A DNA stretch of 64,000 bases. Origin: Acuticoccus mangrovi (lineage in GTDB: Bacteria; Pseudomonadota; Alphaproteobacteria; Rhizobiales; Amorphaceae). Position 1 is the stretch's first letter. The number at the start of each line of letters is the position of its first letter. Shown here in pieces: positions 38,973 through 51,382 of the stretch. A program made the translations under genes and the position numbers. The notes below the pieces were generated by a model. It did no database searches. It was not told the DNA's origin and saw nothing but the letters and a program-made list of their open reading frames with translations. The stretch spans positions 62,001-126,000 of the forward strand of contig NZ_JAEKJA010000024.1 in NCBI RefSeq assembly GCF_016411865.1. Reading direction: 5' to 3'.

Positions 38973-40634
38973 ATGGATCGGTTCATGAGCCGCGAAGAGC
39001 TCAAAGCGCTGATGGCGACCGACTCGCGCATAGCAAGCTTCCTCGCCAACCTGCCCGATGCCCTCGTCTGGATCTTCGACGGCGAGGGTCAGCCGCTTCT
39101 CGTCGAGCATCTGCTTGCGGCGAGCTTCGCAAACAGCTGCAACCTCGACGACCACAACCTCGGCTGCATCAACGAGCGGATCCGCACCCTGCCGCGCACC
39201 GATCAGCTCATCCGCGTCCAGATGAGCAGCGGCATGCGCGAGTTTCGCGCCTGCAGCATGAAGCTCGACGGCGCGCGGATCGTCGTCGCGCTGCGCAACG
39301 TCACCGTCGAGCAAAAGCTCGAACGGGAGCTGAAGAAGACGAGCGCCGCGCTGCGCGCCCTCAATTTCGGCCTCGACCATTCGAGCGAGGAGGCGCTGCA
39401 TCTCGCGCTCGCCGATCCGCTCACGGGGCTGCCCAATCGGCGCGCCTTCGACGTGGAGCTCGCCCGCTCCTGCGAGGCCGGCAAGTTCGCCCTCTGCCTG
39501 CTCGACATGGACCGCTTCAAGGCGGTCAACGACGCGCTCGGCCATACCGTGGGCGATCGCCTGCTGATGGAGGTGGGCGAGCGTCTGCGCCAGCAGGCGC
39601 GCGGCAAGGACTTCGTCGGCCGCCTCGCCGGCGACGAGTTCGCGATCGTCTTCCACAACATTTCCTCGGTGTCGGCGGCCGAGGAGGCGGCCGGCCGGAT
39701 CCTCGCCGCGTTCGGCGGTCGCATCGACCTCGGCGACGTCGACATCCAGGCGAGCCTGACCGCGGGGGTCGCCGTCGCCCGCCGGGGGGACGATCCCGCC
39801 GCCCTCTACCGCCGCGCCGACATGGCGCTCCACACCGCCAAGGCGAAGCGCCGCGGGGCACTCGTCGTCGACGCCGGCGACCCCTCCCATCTCGGCGAAC
39901 ACGACGACCTCGTCATCGCCAAGGCGCTGATGGGCGACGCCCCGGTCCCCGTGACTCTCGTCCCGATCCGCGACGCCGGGCACGTCGTCGTCGGCCACGA
40001 AGCGATGGTGGGCGGCCTTGCCGACCGCGCCGCCACCCAGCGCGTCTTCGCGACCGCGGCGAAATTCGGCCTCGTCGACGACCTCTTCGCGCGCACGCTG
40101 CGGGCGGTGCTGGAGGCGGCGACGCGCCGACCCGGCCACGCCCCGGTGCACCTCCTGGTGCCTGCCGCGGTGCGCGCCACCTCCTCCCTCGCCGATCAGA
40201 TCCTCGGGGCGATGCGAGAGGCGGGGCTCGTTCCGCGCGAGCTCGTCGTCGATCTCTCCCTCGGGGCGTTCGAGAGGGAGGGCACGGCGGCGTGCGCGGC
40301 GCGCTTGCGCAGGGCCGGCCTCGCCCTCGCCCTGTCGGACTGGGACATGAGCCTTGCGAGCCTGGAGCAAGCCGCGAGCGGCGACTTCGCCATGGTGAAG
40401 TTCGAGATGCGCCGCGCCTCGCCGCTGCTCTTCGCGCCGCAGATCACCCCGGTGTGGCGGGCGGCGTTCGCGAGCCTCGCCTCGCTCGGCGTCGTCGCCT
40501 GCGCCACCGGCGTGTCCACCAAGGCCCTCGCCAAGGAGGTGATCGGCCTCGGCGCGACGGCGATCGTCACCCCGCCACTCGCGAAGGAGCGGGACGGCCG
40601 CTTCACCTTCGCAAGCTTCAGCTCCGCGGCCTGA
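38973..40634 (+). CDS. Diguanylate cyclase with degenerate EAL-like C-terminal domain
   Basis: A 553-residue cytoplasmic protein. An N-terminal PAS-like part (residues about 10-120) precedes a GGDEF domain with DPLTGLPNRRAF, LDMDRFKAVND and GRLAGDEFAIVF, an active-type AGDEF variant. RGKD five residues before it is an intact product-inhibition I-site. The C-terminal half has EAL-domain spacing but reads GHEAMVGG for EAL and SDWDMSLASL for the metal-binding DDFGTGYSSL, so phosphodiesterase activity is unlikely. It should make c-di-GMP. ATG 38973 with GGGG upstream is chosen over GTG 38964. It lies between pccB and pccA. Confidence 0.87.
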   Translation: MDRFMSREELKALMATDSRIASFLANLPDALVWIFDGEGQPLLVEHLLAASFANSCNLDDHNLGCINERIRTLPRTDQLIRVQMSSGMREFRACSMKLDGARIVVALRNVTVEQKLERELKKTSAALRALNFGLDHSSEEALHLALADPLTGLPNRRAFDVELARSCEAGKFALCLLDMDRFKAVNDALGHTVGDRLLMEVGERLRQQARGKDFVGRLAGDEFAIVFHNISSVSAAEEAAGRILAAFGGRIDLGDVDIQASLTAGVAVARRGDDPAALYRRADMALHTAKAKRRGALVVDAGDPSHLGEHDDLVIAKALMGDAPVPVTLVPIRDAGHVVVGHEAMVGGLADRAATQRVFATAAKFGLVDDLFARTLRAVLEAATRRPGHAPVHLLVPAAVRATSSLADQILGAMREAGLVPRELVVDLSLGAFEREGTAACAARLRRAGLALALSDWDMSLASLEQAASGDFAMVKFEMRRASPLLFAPQITPVWRAAFASLASLGVVACATGVSTKALAKEVIGLGATAIVTPPLAKERDGRFTFASFSSAA

Positions 40635-40646
40635 GCCCCTCCGGCC

Positions 40647-41363
40647 TCAGAAGAAGAGCAGGAGAAGCGGTGCGATCAGCGCCGTCAGCGCCCCGTTGAG
40701 CGCCATGCCGATGCCGGCGAACGCGCCCGCGAGGGGATCCACCTGAAATGCCCGCGCCGTGCCGATGCCGTGCGCGACGACGCCCGCCGCGAAGCCTCGC
40801 GCCGCCATGTCGCGGATGCGCAACGCGTTCATCAGCGGCGTCACCACGATGGCGCCGATCACCCCGGTCGCGATCACGAGCACCGCGGTCAGCGCAGGAA
40901 TGCCGCCGAGCGCGCTGGAGATGCCCATCGCGATGGCCGTCGTCACCGACTTCGGCGCCAGCGACATCAGCACCTCGCGCGGCAGCCCGAACGCCCAGCC
41001 GATGAGCAGCGCCGAGACCGTCGCCGTGACCGATCCCACCACCAGCGCCGTGACGATGGGCAGCGCCGCCGCGCGCACCTTCTGAAAGTTTTCCACAAAG
41101 GGAACGGCGAGCGCCACCGTGGCCGGCCCGAGGAGGAAGTGGACGAACTGAGCGCCCTCGAAATAGGTCGGAAACGGCGTGCCGGTCACCGTGAGAATGG
41201 CGATGACGATGATCGCCGCGCCGACGACGGGATTGAGGAGAGGATGGCGCCGCGCCGCGATCGCGATACGGTCGGCGAGCGCGTAGGCCGCCACGGTGAC
41301 GGTGAGCCAAGTGAGCGGGCGCTCGGCGAGATAGACCCACAGGAGCGCGACATCGTCCCCCAT
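40647..41363 (-). CDS. LrgB/CidB-family membrane protein
   Basis: A 238-residue inner-membrane protein with about six hydrophobic segments and the LrgB consensus: GPATVALAVPFVENF, LAPKSVTTAIAMGISSALGG and GFAAGVVAHGIGTARAFQV. It pairs with the LrgA-like gene upstream (one-base overlap, TGATG). LrgAB/CidAB proteins act in murein hydrolase control or in pyruvate/glycolate movement across the membrane; which applies here is not visible. Confidence 0.88.
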   Translation of the reverse strand: MGDDVALLWVYLAERPLTWLTVTVAAYALADRIAIAARRHPLLNPVVGAAIIVIAILTVTGTPFPTYFEGAQFVHFLLGPATVALAVPFVENFQKVRAAALPIVTALVVGSVTATVSALLIGWAFGLPREVLMSLAPKSVTTAIAMGISSALGGIPALTAVLVIATGVIGAIVVTPLMNALRIRDMAARGFAAGVVAHGIGTARAFQVDPLAGAFAGIGMALNGALTALIAPLLLLFF

Positions 41364-41704
41364 CAGCGCCGCCCCACGGCGCGAAACACCAGCGCCGCCG
41401 CGGTGAGGGCGAGGATCGCCGACACGATGAGGGTGACGATCAAAGGCAGGCCGTAGCGCACGAAGACGTCGCGATGCTCGATCACCCCGACCGCGGCCGG
41501 CACGAACAGCAGCGAGAGGTTGCGCAGGATGCCGTGGGCCGTGCCGGAGAGCACCGTGTCGACGCGGCCACGCCACAGCAAGGCGAGCGCCAGGGCGCCG
41601 GCGCCGAGCACCGGGCCCGGCACCGGCAGCCCCAGAAAGCGCACCACCACTTCGCCGCCGAGCTGAAAGCCGAGCAGCACCACCAGAGCGTTGATCATCC
41701 GCAT
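41363..41704 (-). CDS. LrgA/CidA-family membrane protein
   Basis: A 113-residue protein with four hydrophobic segments and the CidA/LrgA pattern VVRFLGLPVPGPVLG followed by LSLLFVPAAVGVIEH. It is the partner of the LrgB-like protein, with overlapping stop and start. The pair is divergent from pccA, whose start is 81 bases away. Confidence 0.85.
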   Translation of the reverse strand: MRMINALVVLLGFQLGGEVVVRFLGLPVPGPVLGAGALALALLWRGRVDTVLSGTAHGILRNLSLLFVPAAVGVIEHRDVFVRYGLPLIVTLIVSAILALTAAALVFRAVGRR

Positions 41705-41785
41705 TTCCTCCCGATCTCTTAGCGTTGGACACCGTCCCGTGCGCCTCGCTAAAACTCATGTCGCAGGGGCGTTGAAGGGTAAACG

Positions 41786-43764
<1,979 letters not shown>

Positions 43765-43768
<4 letters not shown>

Positions 43769-44040
43769 CGGCGACGCGCTTTCTGATCGCGGGGCGGGTG
43801 CAGGGGGTCGGCTATCGCGACTTCGTGCGCCGCGAGGCGTCGCGCCTCGGCCTGTGCGGGACGGTGCGCAACCTCGCCGACGGTCGTGTGGAGGCGGTGG
43901 TGGTCGGCGGCCGGGCGGCGACCGACGCCCTCCTCGCCGCATGCCGGAAGGGGCCGCCGTTCGCCGAGGTCACCGGCGTCGGCCTGGAGCCGCTCTCGGA
44001 CGAGCCGCAGATCGATGGCTTCGTGATCCTCAGAAGCTGA
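43765..44040 (+). CDS. acyP: Acylphosphatase
   Basis: A 91-residue enzyme that hydrolyses acyl phosphates. The catalytic arginine and phosphate loop are in RVQGVGYRDFVRREA (near residue 12-24) and the catalytic Asn in GTVRNLADGRVEAVV. Its ATG overlaps the pccA stop by four bases. The length matches the family (about 90). Confidence 0.95.
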
Positions 44041-44727
44041 TCAGGCTTCGGTGAGCGTCAGCGGCGGGGCGGCGGCGACGGTCGCCCCGAAGCGGGCCTC
44101 GAACGCGCGGCGTAGCGCGGCGTCCACCTCCTCCATGGTCACGATGCGGCCGAGATCGGCAAGGCTCGTGACGCCGTGCCCGCGCACCCCGCAGGGCACG
44201 ATGCCGGCAAAATGCTCGAGCTCCGGCTCCACGTTGAGGGCGATGCCGTGGAACGTCACCCAGCGGCGCACCCGCACGCCGATGGCGGCGATCTTGTCCT
44301 CACCCGCCCCACTCGGCCGGCGCACCCAGACCCCCACGCGATCCTCCCGCGTCTCCCCGTCCACGTTGAAGGCGGCGAGGGTGTCGATCAGCCAGCTCTC
44401 GAGCCCGTGCACGTAGGCGCGCACGTCGCGGCCGCGATGCCGCAGGTCGAGCATCGCGTAGGCCACCCGCTGGCCGGGGCCGTGGTAGGTGTACTGACCG
44501 CCCCGGCCGGTCTTGTGGACGGGGAAGCGGTCCGGCGCCATGAGGTCCTCCGCCTTGGCGCTGGTGCCGGCGGTATAGAGCGGGGGATGCTCCACGAGCC
44601 ACACGAGCTCGCGCGCCTTTCCGGCGGCGATCGCCTCCGCCCGCGCCTCCATGGCGGCGACGGCGGCGGCATAGTCCACCAGCGCGTCGGAAATCGCCCA
44701 TTCGACGGGGGCGGGATCGGTGGCCAT
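44041..44727 (-). CDS. lipB: Octanoyl-[ACP]:protein N-octanoyltransferase
   Basis: A 228-residue transferase that moves octanoate from ACP to lipoyl domains, the first step of lipoate synthesis; LipA, near the right end of this window, completes it. The signature [16 protein letters not shown], the lysine in [10 protein letters not shown] and the cysteine in [15 protein letters not shown] are all in place. Start at ATG 44727 with GGAAGG upstream; the frame is open to 44940 but without similarity. It converges on acyP with no spacer. Confidence 0.94.
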   Translation of the reverse strand: MATDPAPVEWAISDALVDYAAAVAAMEARAEAIAAGKARELVWLVEHPPLYTAGTSAKAEDLMAPDRFPVHKTGRGGQYTYHGPGQRVAYAMLDLRHRGRDVRAYVHGLESWLIDTLAAFNVDGETREDRVGVWVRRPSGAGEDKIAAIGVRVRRWVTFHGIALNVEPELEHFAGIVPCGVRGHGVTSLADLGRIVTMEEVDAALRRAFEARFGATVAAAPPLTLTEA

Positions 44728-44839
44728 GATGGGTCCTTCCTTCGATCGGGGCGCATGGCGAGCGTGCCGCGACGGGGCTCCCGCGGGAGCGCGCCCCCAA
44801 CCTTTTGCACATTCATCATCTAAATCGCCGTCGTCGCGC

Positions 44840-44867
44840 TTGAAAGGTCCAACCGGGGGTGCTACCT
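44840..44867 (+). promoter_or_regulatory. Possible promoter of tRNA-Leu
   Basis: TTGAAA at 44840-44845 and CTACCT at 44862-44867 are separated by 16 bases and lie just over 20 bases before the tRNA 5' end, a suitable distance. The match to the alphaproteobacterial consensus is moderate. Confidence 0.35.
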
Positions 44868-44888
44868 CCCCGGCCGTGCCAATGACTT

Positions 44889-44973
44889 GCGGTCGTGGCG
44901 GAATTGGTAGACGCGCAGCGTTGAGGTCGCTGTGGGGCAACCCGTGGAAGTTCGAGTCTTCTCGACCGCACCA
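44889..44973 (+). tRNA. tRNA-Leu (anticodon GAG)
   Basis: An 85-base class II tRNA. The acceptor arms GCGGTCG (44889-44895) and CGACCGC (44963-44969) pair perfectly, followed by A and an encoded CCA (44971-44973). The anticodon stem CAGCG/CGCTG encloses TTGAGGT, giving anticodon GAG (Leu, reads CTC/CTT). A long variable arm and the T-loop GTTCGAGTC are present. Confidence 0.97.
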
Positions 44974-45213
44974 TCATCAGTCGGACCATCGGGCAAACCG
45001 CCACGCCTGAACGGGATCGAGACTGAGCCGGATCTCCAGTCCGCGGCCTTTCCTCCCTTCAATCGATCGCGCGCGCGGTGGCAACGCGTGCCCGCACGCC
45101 TCGCCGTGCGCCTGCTCGCGCAGGTGAGCGAGACACTCGCTTCACCCGCAATCGTCATGAAACGCGAGCGTGCCGGCATGGAGAGGCGTCGGCATGAAGC
45201 GGGCGCCGGCATG

Positions 45214-45236
45214 AAAAAAGGGGCGCCTCGCGCCCC
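45214..45236 (-). terminator. Rho-independent terminator of recA
   Basis: On the minus strand, GGGGCGC (45236-45230) and GCGCCCC (45226-45220) form a 7-bp stem with a 3-base loop, followed by six T (45219-45214). It lies 28 bases after the recA stop. Confidence 0.9.
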
Positions 45237-45263
45237 TTCATCGCCGTCGGTCGGGGCGGCGGA

Positions 45264-46361
45264 TCACTCCGCCGCGGGCGCCTCGTCGTCCGGATAGTCG
45301 GCATCGCCGTCGGGCTCGGCGGCGCCGGTGATGCGGTCGGCGATGAGGCCGGCATTCTGGCGCACCGCCGCCTCGATGGCGTCGGCAATCTCGGGATTGT
45401 CGCGCAGGAACTGCTTGGAGTTCTCGCGGCCCTGGCCGAGACGCTGCGAGTCGTAGGAGAACCAGGCGCCGGACTTCTCCACGATGCCCGCCTTCACGCC
45501 GAGGTCGAGCAGCTCGCCCAGCTTCGACACACCCTCGCCGTACATGATGTCGAACTCGACCTCGCGGAACGGCGGGGCGAGCTTGTTCTTCACCACCTTC
45601 ACGCGGGTCTGGTTGCCCACCACCTCGTCGCGGTCCTTGATGGAGCCGATGCGGCGGATGTCGAGACGGACGGAGGAGTAGAATTTCAGCGCGTTGCCGC
45701 CCGTGGTGGTCTCGGGCGAGCCGAACATGACGCCGATCTTCATGCGGATCTGGTTGATGAAGATCACCATCGTGTGGCTGCGGGAGATCGACCCGGTCAG
45801 CTTGCGCAGCGCCTGGCTCATCAGACGGGCCTGGAGGCCGGGGAGCTGGTCGCCCATCTCACCCTCGAGCTCGGCGCGGGGGGTGAGGGCGGCGACGGAG
45901 TCGATCACCAGAACGTCGATCGCGCCGGAGCGCACCAGCGTGTCGGCGATCTCGAGCGCCTGCTCGCCGGCGTCGGGCTGGGAGATCAGGAGATCGTCCA
46001 CCTGCACGCCGAGCTTGCGCGCATAGATCGGGTCGAGCGCGTGCTCGGCGTCGACGAAGGCGCAGATGCCGCCCTTCTTCTGGGCCTCGGCGATGGTGTG
46101 GAGGGCGAGCGTCGTCTTGCCCGACGATTCCGGCCCGTAAATCTCGACGATGCGGCCCTTGGGCAGACCACCGATACCGAGGGCGATGTCGAGCCCCAAC
46201 GATCCGGTCGACACCGTCTCCACCTCGATGGTGGAGCCGGCGCCGAGCTTCATGATGGAGCCCTTCCCGAAGGAGCGTTCGATCTGGGAGATCGCCGCGG
46301 TCAACGCCTTGCTCTTGTCGACCGAGCTACCCTCAACCAGACGTAGGTCCGATTGCGACAT
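45264..46361 (-). CDS. recA: Recombinase RecA
   Basis: A 365-residue strand-exchange protein and SOS co-protease. Walker A is [13 protein letters not shown], Walker [21 protein letters not shown]; the family stretch [20 protein letters not shown] and an acidic C-terminal tail are present. Start chosen at ATG 46361 because AAGGGA lies six bases before it; an in-frame ATG at 46382 is upstream. A perfect alphaproteobacterial LexA site lies 70-84 bases upstream of the start, and a strong terminator follows the gene. Confidence 0.97.
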   Translation of the reverse strand: MSQSDLRLVEGSSVDKSKALTAAISQIERSFGKGSIMKLGAGSTIEVETVSTGSLGLDIALGIGGLPKGRIVEIYGPESSGKTTLALHTIAEAQKKGGICAFVDAEHALDPIYARKLGVQVDDLLISQPDAGEQALEIADTLVRSGAIDVLVIDSVAALTPRAELEGEMGDQLPGLQARLMSQALRKLTGSISRSHTMVIFINQIRMKIGVMFGSPETTTGGNALKFYSSVRLDIRRIGSIKDRDEVVGNQTRVKVVKNKLAPPFREVEFDIMYGEGVSKLGELLDLGVKAGIVEKSGAWFSYDSQRLGQGRENSKQFLRDNPEIADAIEAAVRQNAGLIADRITGAAEPDGDADYPDDEAPAAE

Positions 46362-46430
46362 GCTGCTTCCCTTACGCTTCATCGCGTTATGCCCATTCCT
46401 GATGTCGCCAGTGTCACATATTCCGACGGC

Positions 46431-46445
46431 GTTCGCAATATGTTC
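46431..46445 (-). promoter_or_regulatory. LexA (SOS) box of recA
   Basis: GTTC at 46431-46434 and GTTC at 46442-46445 separated by seven bases match exactly the alphaproteobacterial GTTC-N7-GTTC LexA operator. The site lies between recA and cckA and most likely controls recA. Confidence 0.85.
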
Positions 46446-46469
46446 GGCATCTTAAAATTGCGTTAGCGC

Positions 46470-48467
<1,998 letters not shown>

Positions 48468-48539
48468 CCGACATCTATGCCCGATTCGGGGCCGCCCCGT
48501 CGCCGGGGCAGCGCACAAAGACGACGCCGTGCGGCGGCG

Positions 48540-48968
48540 TCAGTCGTCGCGATGCACGCGCTCGCGGCGCTCGTGGCGCTCCTGCGCCTCGATCGAGAGG
48601 GTGGCGATGGGCCGCGCATCGAGCCGCTTCAGGCCGATGGGCTCACCCGTCTCCTCGCAGTAGCCATAGCTGCCGTCTTCGATCCGGGCGAGCGCGGCAT
48701 CGATCTTGGCGATCAACTTGCGCTGCCGGTCCCGGGCCCGCAGCTCAATGGCATGGTCCGCCTCGGATGTCGCGCGGTCGGCCAGGTCGGGATGATTGCG
48801 CTCCCGCTCTGCCAACTGTTCCAGCGTGTACTTGGCTTCGCGCAAGATTTCGGAACGCCAGTCTAACAGCTTTTGCCGGAAATACTCACGTTGCCGATCG
48901 TTCATGAAAGGCTCGTCCTCGGAGGGACGATAGTTTTCATCAACGCGATCGTCGATCATCGTACTCAT
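48540..48968 (-). CDS. dksA: DksA-type RNA polymerase-binding factor, single-cysteine form
   Basis: A 142-residue DksA homologue that would modulate rRNA and amino-acid promoters with ppGpp (made by Rsh in this window). The coiled-coil part contains YFRQKLLDWRSEILREA and the tip region has DLADRAT near DxxDxA. The zinc-finger region reads YGYCEETGEPIGLKRLDARP, with one cysteine in place of four, so no classical zinc site. ATG 48968 is chosen; TTG 48977 and ATG 48959 are alternatives. A promoter-like sequence lies just upstream. Confidence 0.9.
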   Translation of the reverse strand: MSTMIDDRVDENYRPSEDEPFMNDRQREYFRQKLLDWRSEILREAKYTLEQLAERERNHPDLADRATSEADHAIELRARDRQRKLIAKIDAALARIEDGSYGYCEETGEPIGLKRLDARPIATLSIEAQERHERRERVHRDD

Positions 48969-48997
48969 CGTGTGCAAGCTCCCCCGCCAGCGATGCC

Positions 48998-49025
48998 GCT
49001 ATACACTCTTCAACGGTGAATGCAA
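48998..49025 (-). promoter_or_regulatory. Possible sigma70 promoter of dksA
   Basis: On the minus strand TTGCAT (49025-49020) and TATAGC (49003-48998) are 16 bases apart, and the -10 box ends 29 bases before the dksA start codon. The match is fair but not decisive. Confidence 0.4.
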
Positions 49026-49317
49026 CAGGATGATTGCAGCAAACCCAATTGCTTACGGGCGTTTTCGCCCAAGAGTGTGGCATCGTCAGCAACACTGCCG
49101 CTCGCCGGATCACGCCGCCCAGCCACCAGGCGCTCGCTCCGCCGCTGCTGAGTCTTTGAAATAGAAGGTCTCTTGATTGCGGAGAGGGGACCGGCTGCAC
49201 ACATTTGCGTCATTGCGGAGAAAAATGGTCCGTCGCGTGGAAAATTTTACCCTTCGGCCGCGTTCGCGCCATCGTCTGTTCCGCCGCCCCCTTCGGCTCG
49301 GTACTTGACTTTGATCA

Positions 49318-49366
49318 GTTCGAACGAATTCATGCCGTGATGCTCGAACGGGCCGTTCGAACGGCC
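49318..49366 (+). promoter_or_regulatory. Cluster of GTTCGAAC sites upstream of moxR
   Basis: GTTCGAAC occurs at 49318-49325 and at 49355-49362, with GCTCGAAC at 49342-49349. The last perfect copy is the centre of a 16-bp palindrome GGCCGTTCGAACGGCC (49351-49366). TTGACT at 49305-49310 could be a -35 box. Repeated symmetrical sites 36-84 bases before the MoxR start suggest an operator for an unknown regulator. Confidence 0.45.
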
Positions 49367-49401
49367 GCCTGTCCGCTCCGACCCAGAGGGTTTCGTCGCC
49401 G

Positions 49402-50244
49402 ATGCGTTTTGAAGGTTCAAAGACCTACGTCGCCCCCAAAGATCTTCAAATCGCCGTGAATGCCGCCGTCGCGCTGGAACGGCCGCTGCTCGTGAAGGGC
49501 GAGCCGGGCACCGGCAAGTCGGTGCTCGCCCAGGAGGTGGCCGAGGCGCTCGGCACGCCGCTGATCGAGTGGCACATCAAGTCAACCACCAAGGCCCGCG
49601 AGGGGCTCTACGAGTACGACGCCGTCGCCCGGCTGCGCGACAGCCAGCTCGGCGATCCCCGCGTGTCCGACATCCGCAACTACATCCGCCGCGGCAAGCT
49701 GTGGGACGCCTTCGTCGCCGACGCGCGACCCGTCCTCCTCATCGACGAGATCGACAAAGCCGATATCGAATTCCCCAACGACCTCCTCCTGGAGCTCGAC
49801 CGGATGGAGTTCACCGTGGTGGAGACCGGCGAGCGGGTGATGGCGACGCGCCGCCCCATCGTCATCATCACCTCCAACAACGAGAAGGAGCTGCCCGACG
49901 CCTTCCTGCGCCGCTGCTTCTTCCACTACATCAAGTTTCCCGACCCCGAGACGCTCGCCGAAATCGTGGCAGTGCACTTTCCCGACCTCAAGCCGCGCCT
50001 CCTCAAGGCCGCGCTCGAGACCTTCTTCGAGCTGCGCGAGGCGCCGGGCCTCAAGAAGCGCCCCTCCACCTCCGAGCTTCTCGACTGGATCAAGCTTCTG
50101 GTGGTGGAGGACCTCGACCCGGAGGTGATCGCCGAGCGCTCCCCCGGCAAGGTGCTGCCGCCGCTCCACGGTGCCCTCATCAAGAACGAGCAGGACGTGC
50201 ACCTCTTCGAGCGCCTCGCCTTCCTCGATCGAGCCCGCCGCTGA
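49402..50244 (+). CDS. MoxR-family AAA+ ATPase
   Basis: A 280-residue AAA+ ATPase. Walker A is VKGEPGTGKSVLAQEVA, Walker B VLLIDEIDKADIEFPNDLLL, sensor 1 region PIVIITSNNEKELPDAFLRR. MoxR proteins act as chaperones that insert cofactors or activate VWA-domain partners. A VWA (CoxE-like) protein is encoded 2.5 kb away on the opposite strand and may be the partner. The stop overlaps the SixA-like gene by one base (TGATG). Confidence 0.9.
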   Translation: MRFEGSKTYVAPKDLQIAVNAAVALERPLLVKGEPGTGKSVLAQEVAEALGTPLIEWHIKSTTKAREGLYEYDAVARLRDSQLGDPRVSDIRNYIRRGKLWDAFVADARPVLLIDEIDKADIEFPNDLLLELDRMEFTVVETGERVMATRRPIVIITSNNEKELPDAFLRRCFFHYIKFPDPETLAEIVAVHFPDLKPRLLKAALETFFELREAPGLKKRPSTSELLDWIKLLVVEDLDPEVIAERSPGKVLPPLHGALIKNEQDVHLFERLAFLDRARR

Positions 50245-50714
50245 TGCGCCATCTGATCATCATGCGCCATGCCAAGGCCGAGCGGGGTGAGCACAAGCTC
50301 GACTTCGACCGGACCCTGGATCAGCGCGGATGGCAGGAGGCTGATCGGGTGGGCAAGAGCCTCGCCGAGGCGGGCCTCGCACCCGACACGGTGCTGTGCT
50401 CGGCCTCGCGCCGCACGCGCGACACGCTGGCAGCGGTGTTCCCCCACATCAGAGGCGACTGCCTCGTCCACCTGCGACGCAGCCTCTACGAGGCCGACGT
50501 CGTCGACCTGCGCGACGCGGTGCGCACGGTGCAGGGCCAGTGCGTGCTCGTGATCGGCCACAATCCGGCCGTCCACACCCTCGCCCAGGCCCTTGCCGGC
50601 AGCCATCCCGAAGCCGTCGAAATGGAGCACGGCTTTCCGACCTCCACCGCCGCGGTGTTCACCATGGGGTTTGCCATCGACACCGTGAAGTTCGAGCGAC
50701 TGGTGTGCCCGTGA
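50244..50714 (+). CDS. SixA-like phosphohistidine phosphatase
   Basis: A 156-residue histidine-phosphatase-superfamily protein. The catalytic RHG-type motif reads LIIMRHAKAERGEH at the N-terminus, with the second histidine in VLVIGHNPAVHTLAQ and an arginine in SASRRTRDTL. SixA removes phosphate from histidine phosphotransfer domains. It overlaps both neighbours (MoxR stop and the aldolase GTG), forming a three-gene operon. Confidence 0.87.
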   Translation: MRHLIIMRHAKAERGEHKLDFDRTLDQRGWQEADRVGKSLAEAGLAPDTVLCSASRRTRDTLAAVFPHIRGDCLVHLRRSLYEADVVDLRDAVRTVQGQCVLVIGHNPAVHTLAQALAGSHPEAVEMEHGFPTSTAAVFTMGFAIDTVKFERLVCP

Positions 50715-51361
50715 GCCCGGCGCTGGTCTCGCAGGAAACACGGACCCGCGATCGCATCGTGCGCCTCGCCGAGCTGCTCTATCTGCGCGGCTACGCCCAC
50801 GGCACCACCGGCAACATCTCGGTGCGGCTCGACAACGGCGTGCTCGTCACCCCCACCAACTCCTCGATGGGCATGCTGGAGGCGGAGCGCATCTCCCTCG
50901 TCGCCCCCGACGGTACGCTCCTCTCCGGCGACAAGCCCTCCAAGGAGACCTTCCTTCACATCGCCATGTACGAGGAACGGGAGAGCGCGAAGGCGGTCGT
51001 CCATCTCCATTCCACCCACGCCGTGGCGGTCTCGATTCTCGCGGCGACGGACCCCGACAACGCTCTGCCGCCGCTCACCGCCTACCATCACATGAAGGTC
51101 GGGCGGCTGCCGCTGGTGCCCTATGTGCGGCCGGGCGACATGCGCCTCGCCGACGAGGTGAGGAGCCGCGCCGGCGCCCATCACGCGATGCTGCTCGCGA
51201 ACCACGGCCCCGTCTGCGCCGGGCGATCGCTGGAGGATGCTCTCGCCATCGCCGAGGAGCTGGAGGAGACCGCAAAGCTCCGCCTGCTGACCGAGGGGCG
51301 GCCGGTCAACGCCCTCACCGCCGCACAGCTCGCCGAGCTCGATCACCACTTCCCGAGCTGA
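50711..51361 (+). CDS. Class II aldolase/adducin family protein (OtnC-like)
   Basis: A 216-residue zinc-dependent aldolase-fold protein. The metal-binding histidines are in VHLHSTHAVAVS and ANHGPVCAG; TTGNISVRL and the proton-donor-side ETFLHIAMYEE also fit. Many proteins of this length decarboxylate 3-oxo-tetronate 4-phosphate (OtnC) or cleave fuculose-1-phosphate-like sugars; the substrate is not decided by the sequence. The GTG start at 50711 overlaps the SixA stop (GTGA). Confidence 0.83.
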   Translation: MSPALVSQETRTRDRIVRLAELLYLRGYAHGTTGNISVRLDNGVLVTPTNSSMGMLEAERISLVAPDGTLLSGDKPSKETFLHIAMYEERESAKAVVHLHSTHAVAVSILAATDPDNALPPLTAYHHMKVGRLPLVPYVRPGDMRLADEVRSRAGAHHAMLLANHGPVCAGRSLEDALAIAEELEETAKLRLLTEGRPVNALTAAQLAELDHHFPS

Positions 51362-51382
51362 CGGCGCCCGCCGCCGCGCCGG

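Larger units (their letters stand above)
48969..49401. other. Divergent intergenic region between dksA and the MoxR gene
   Basis: A gap of 433 bases with no convincing gene. It holds the putative dksA promoter, a small GGGCG-TTTT-CGCCC hairpin (49057-49070), and, near the MoxR gene, two GTTCGAAC sites plus one imperfect copy, annotated separately. The central part (about 49150-49260) is less GC-rich than the surrounding coding DNA. Confidence 0.6.
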
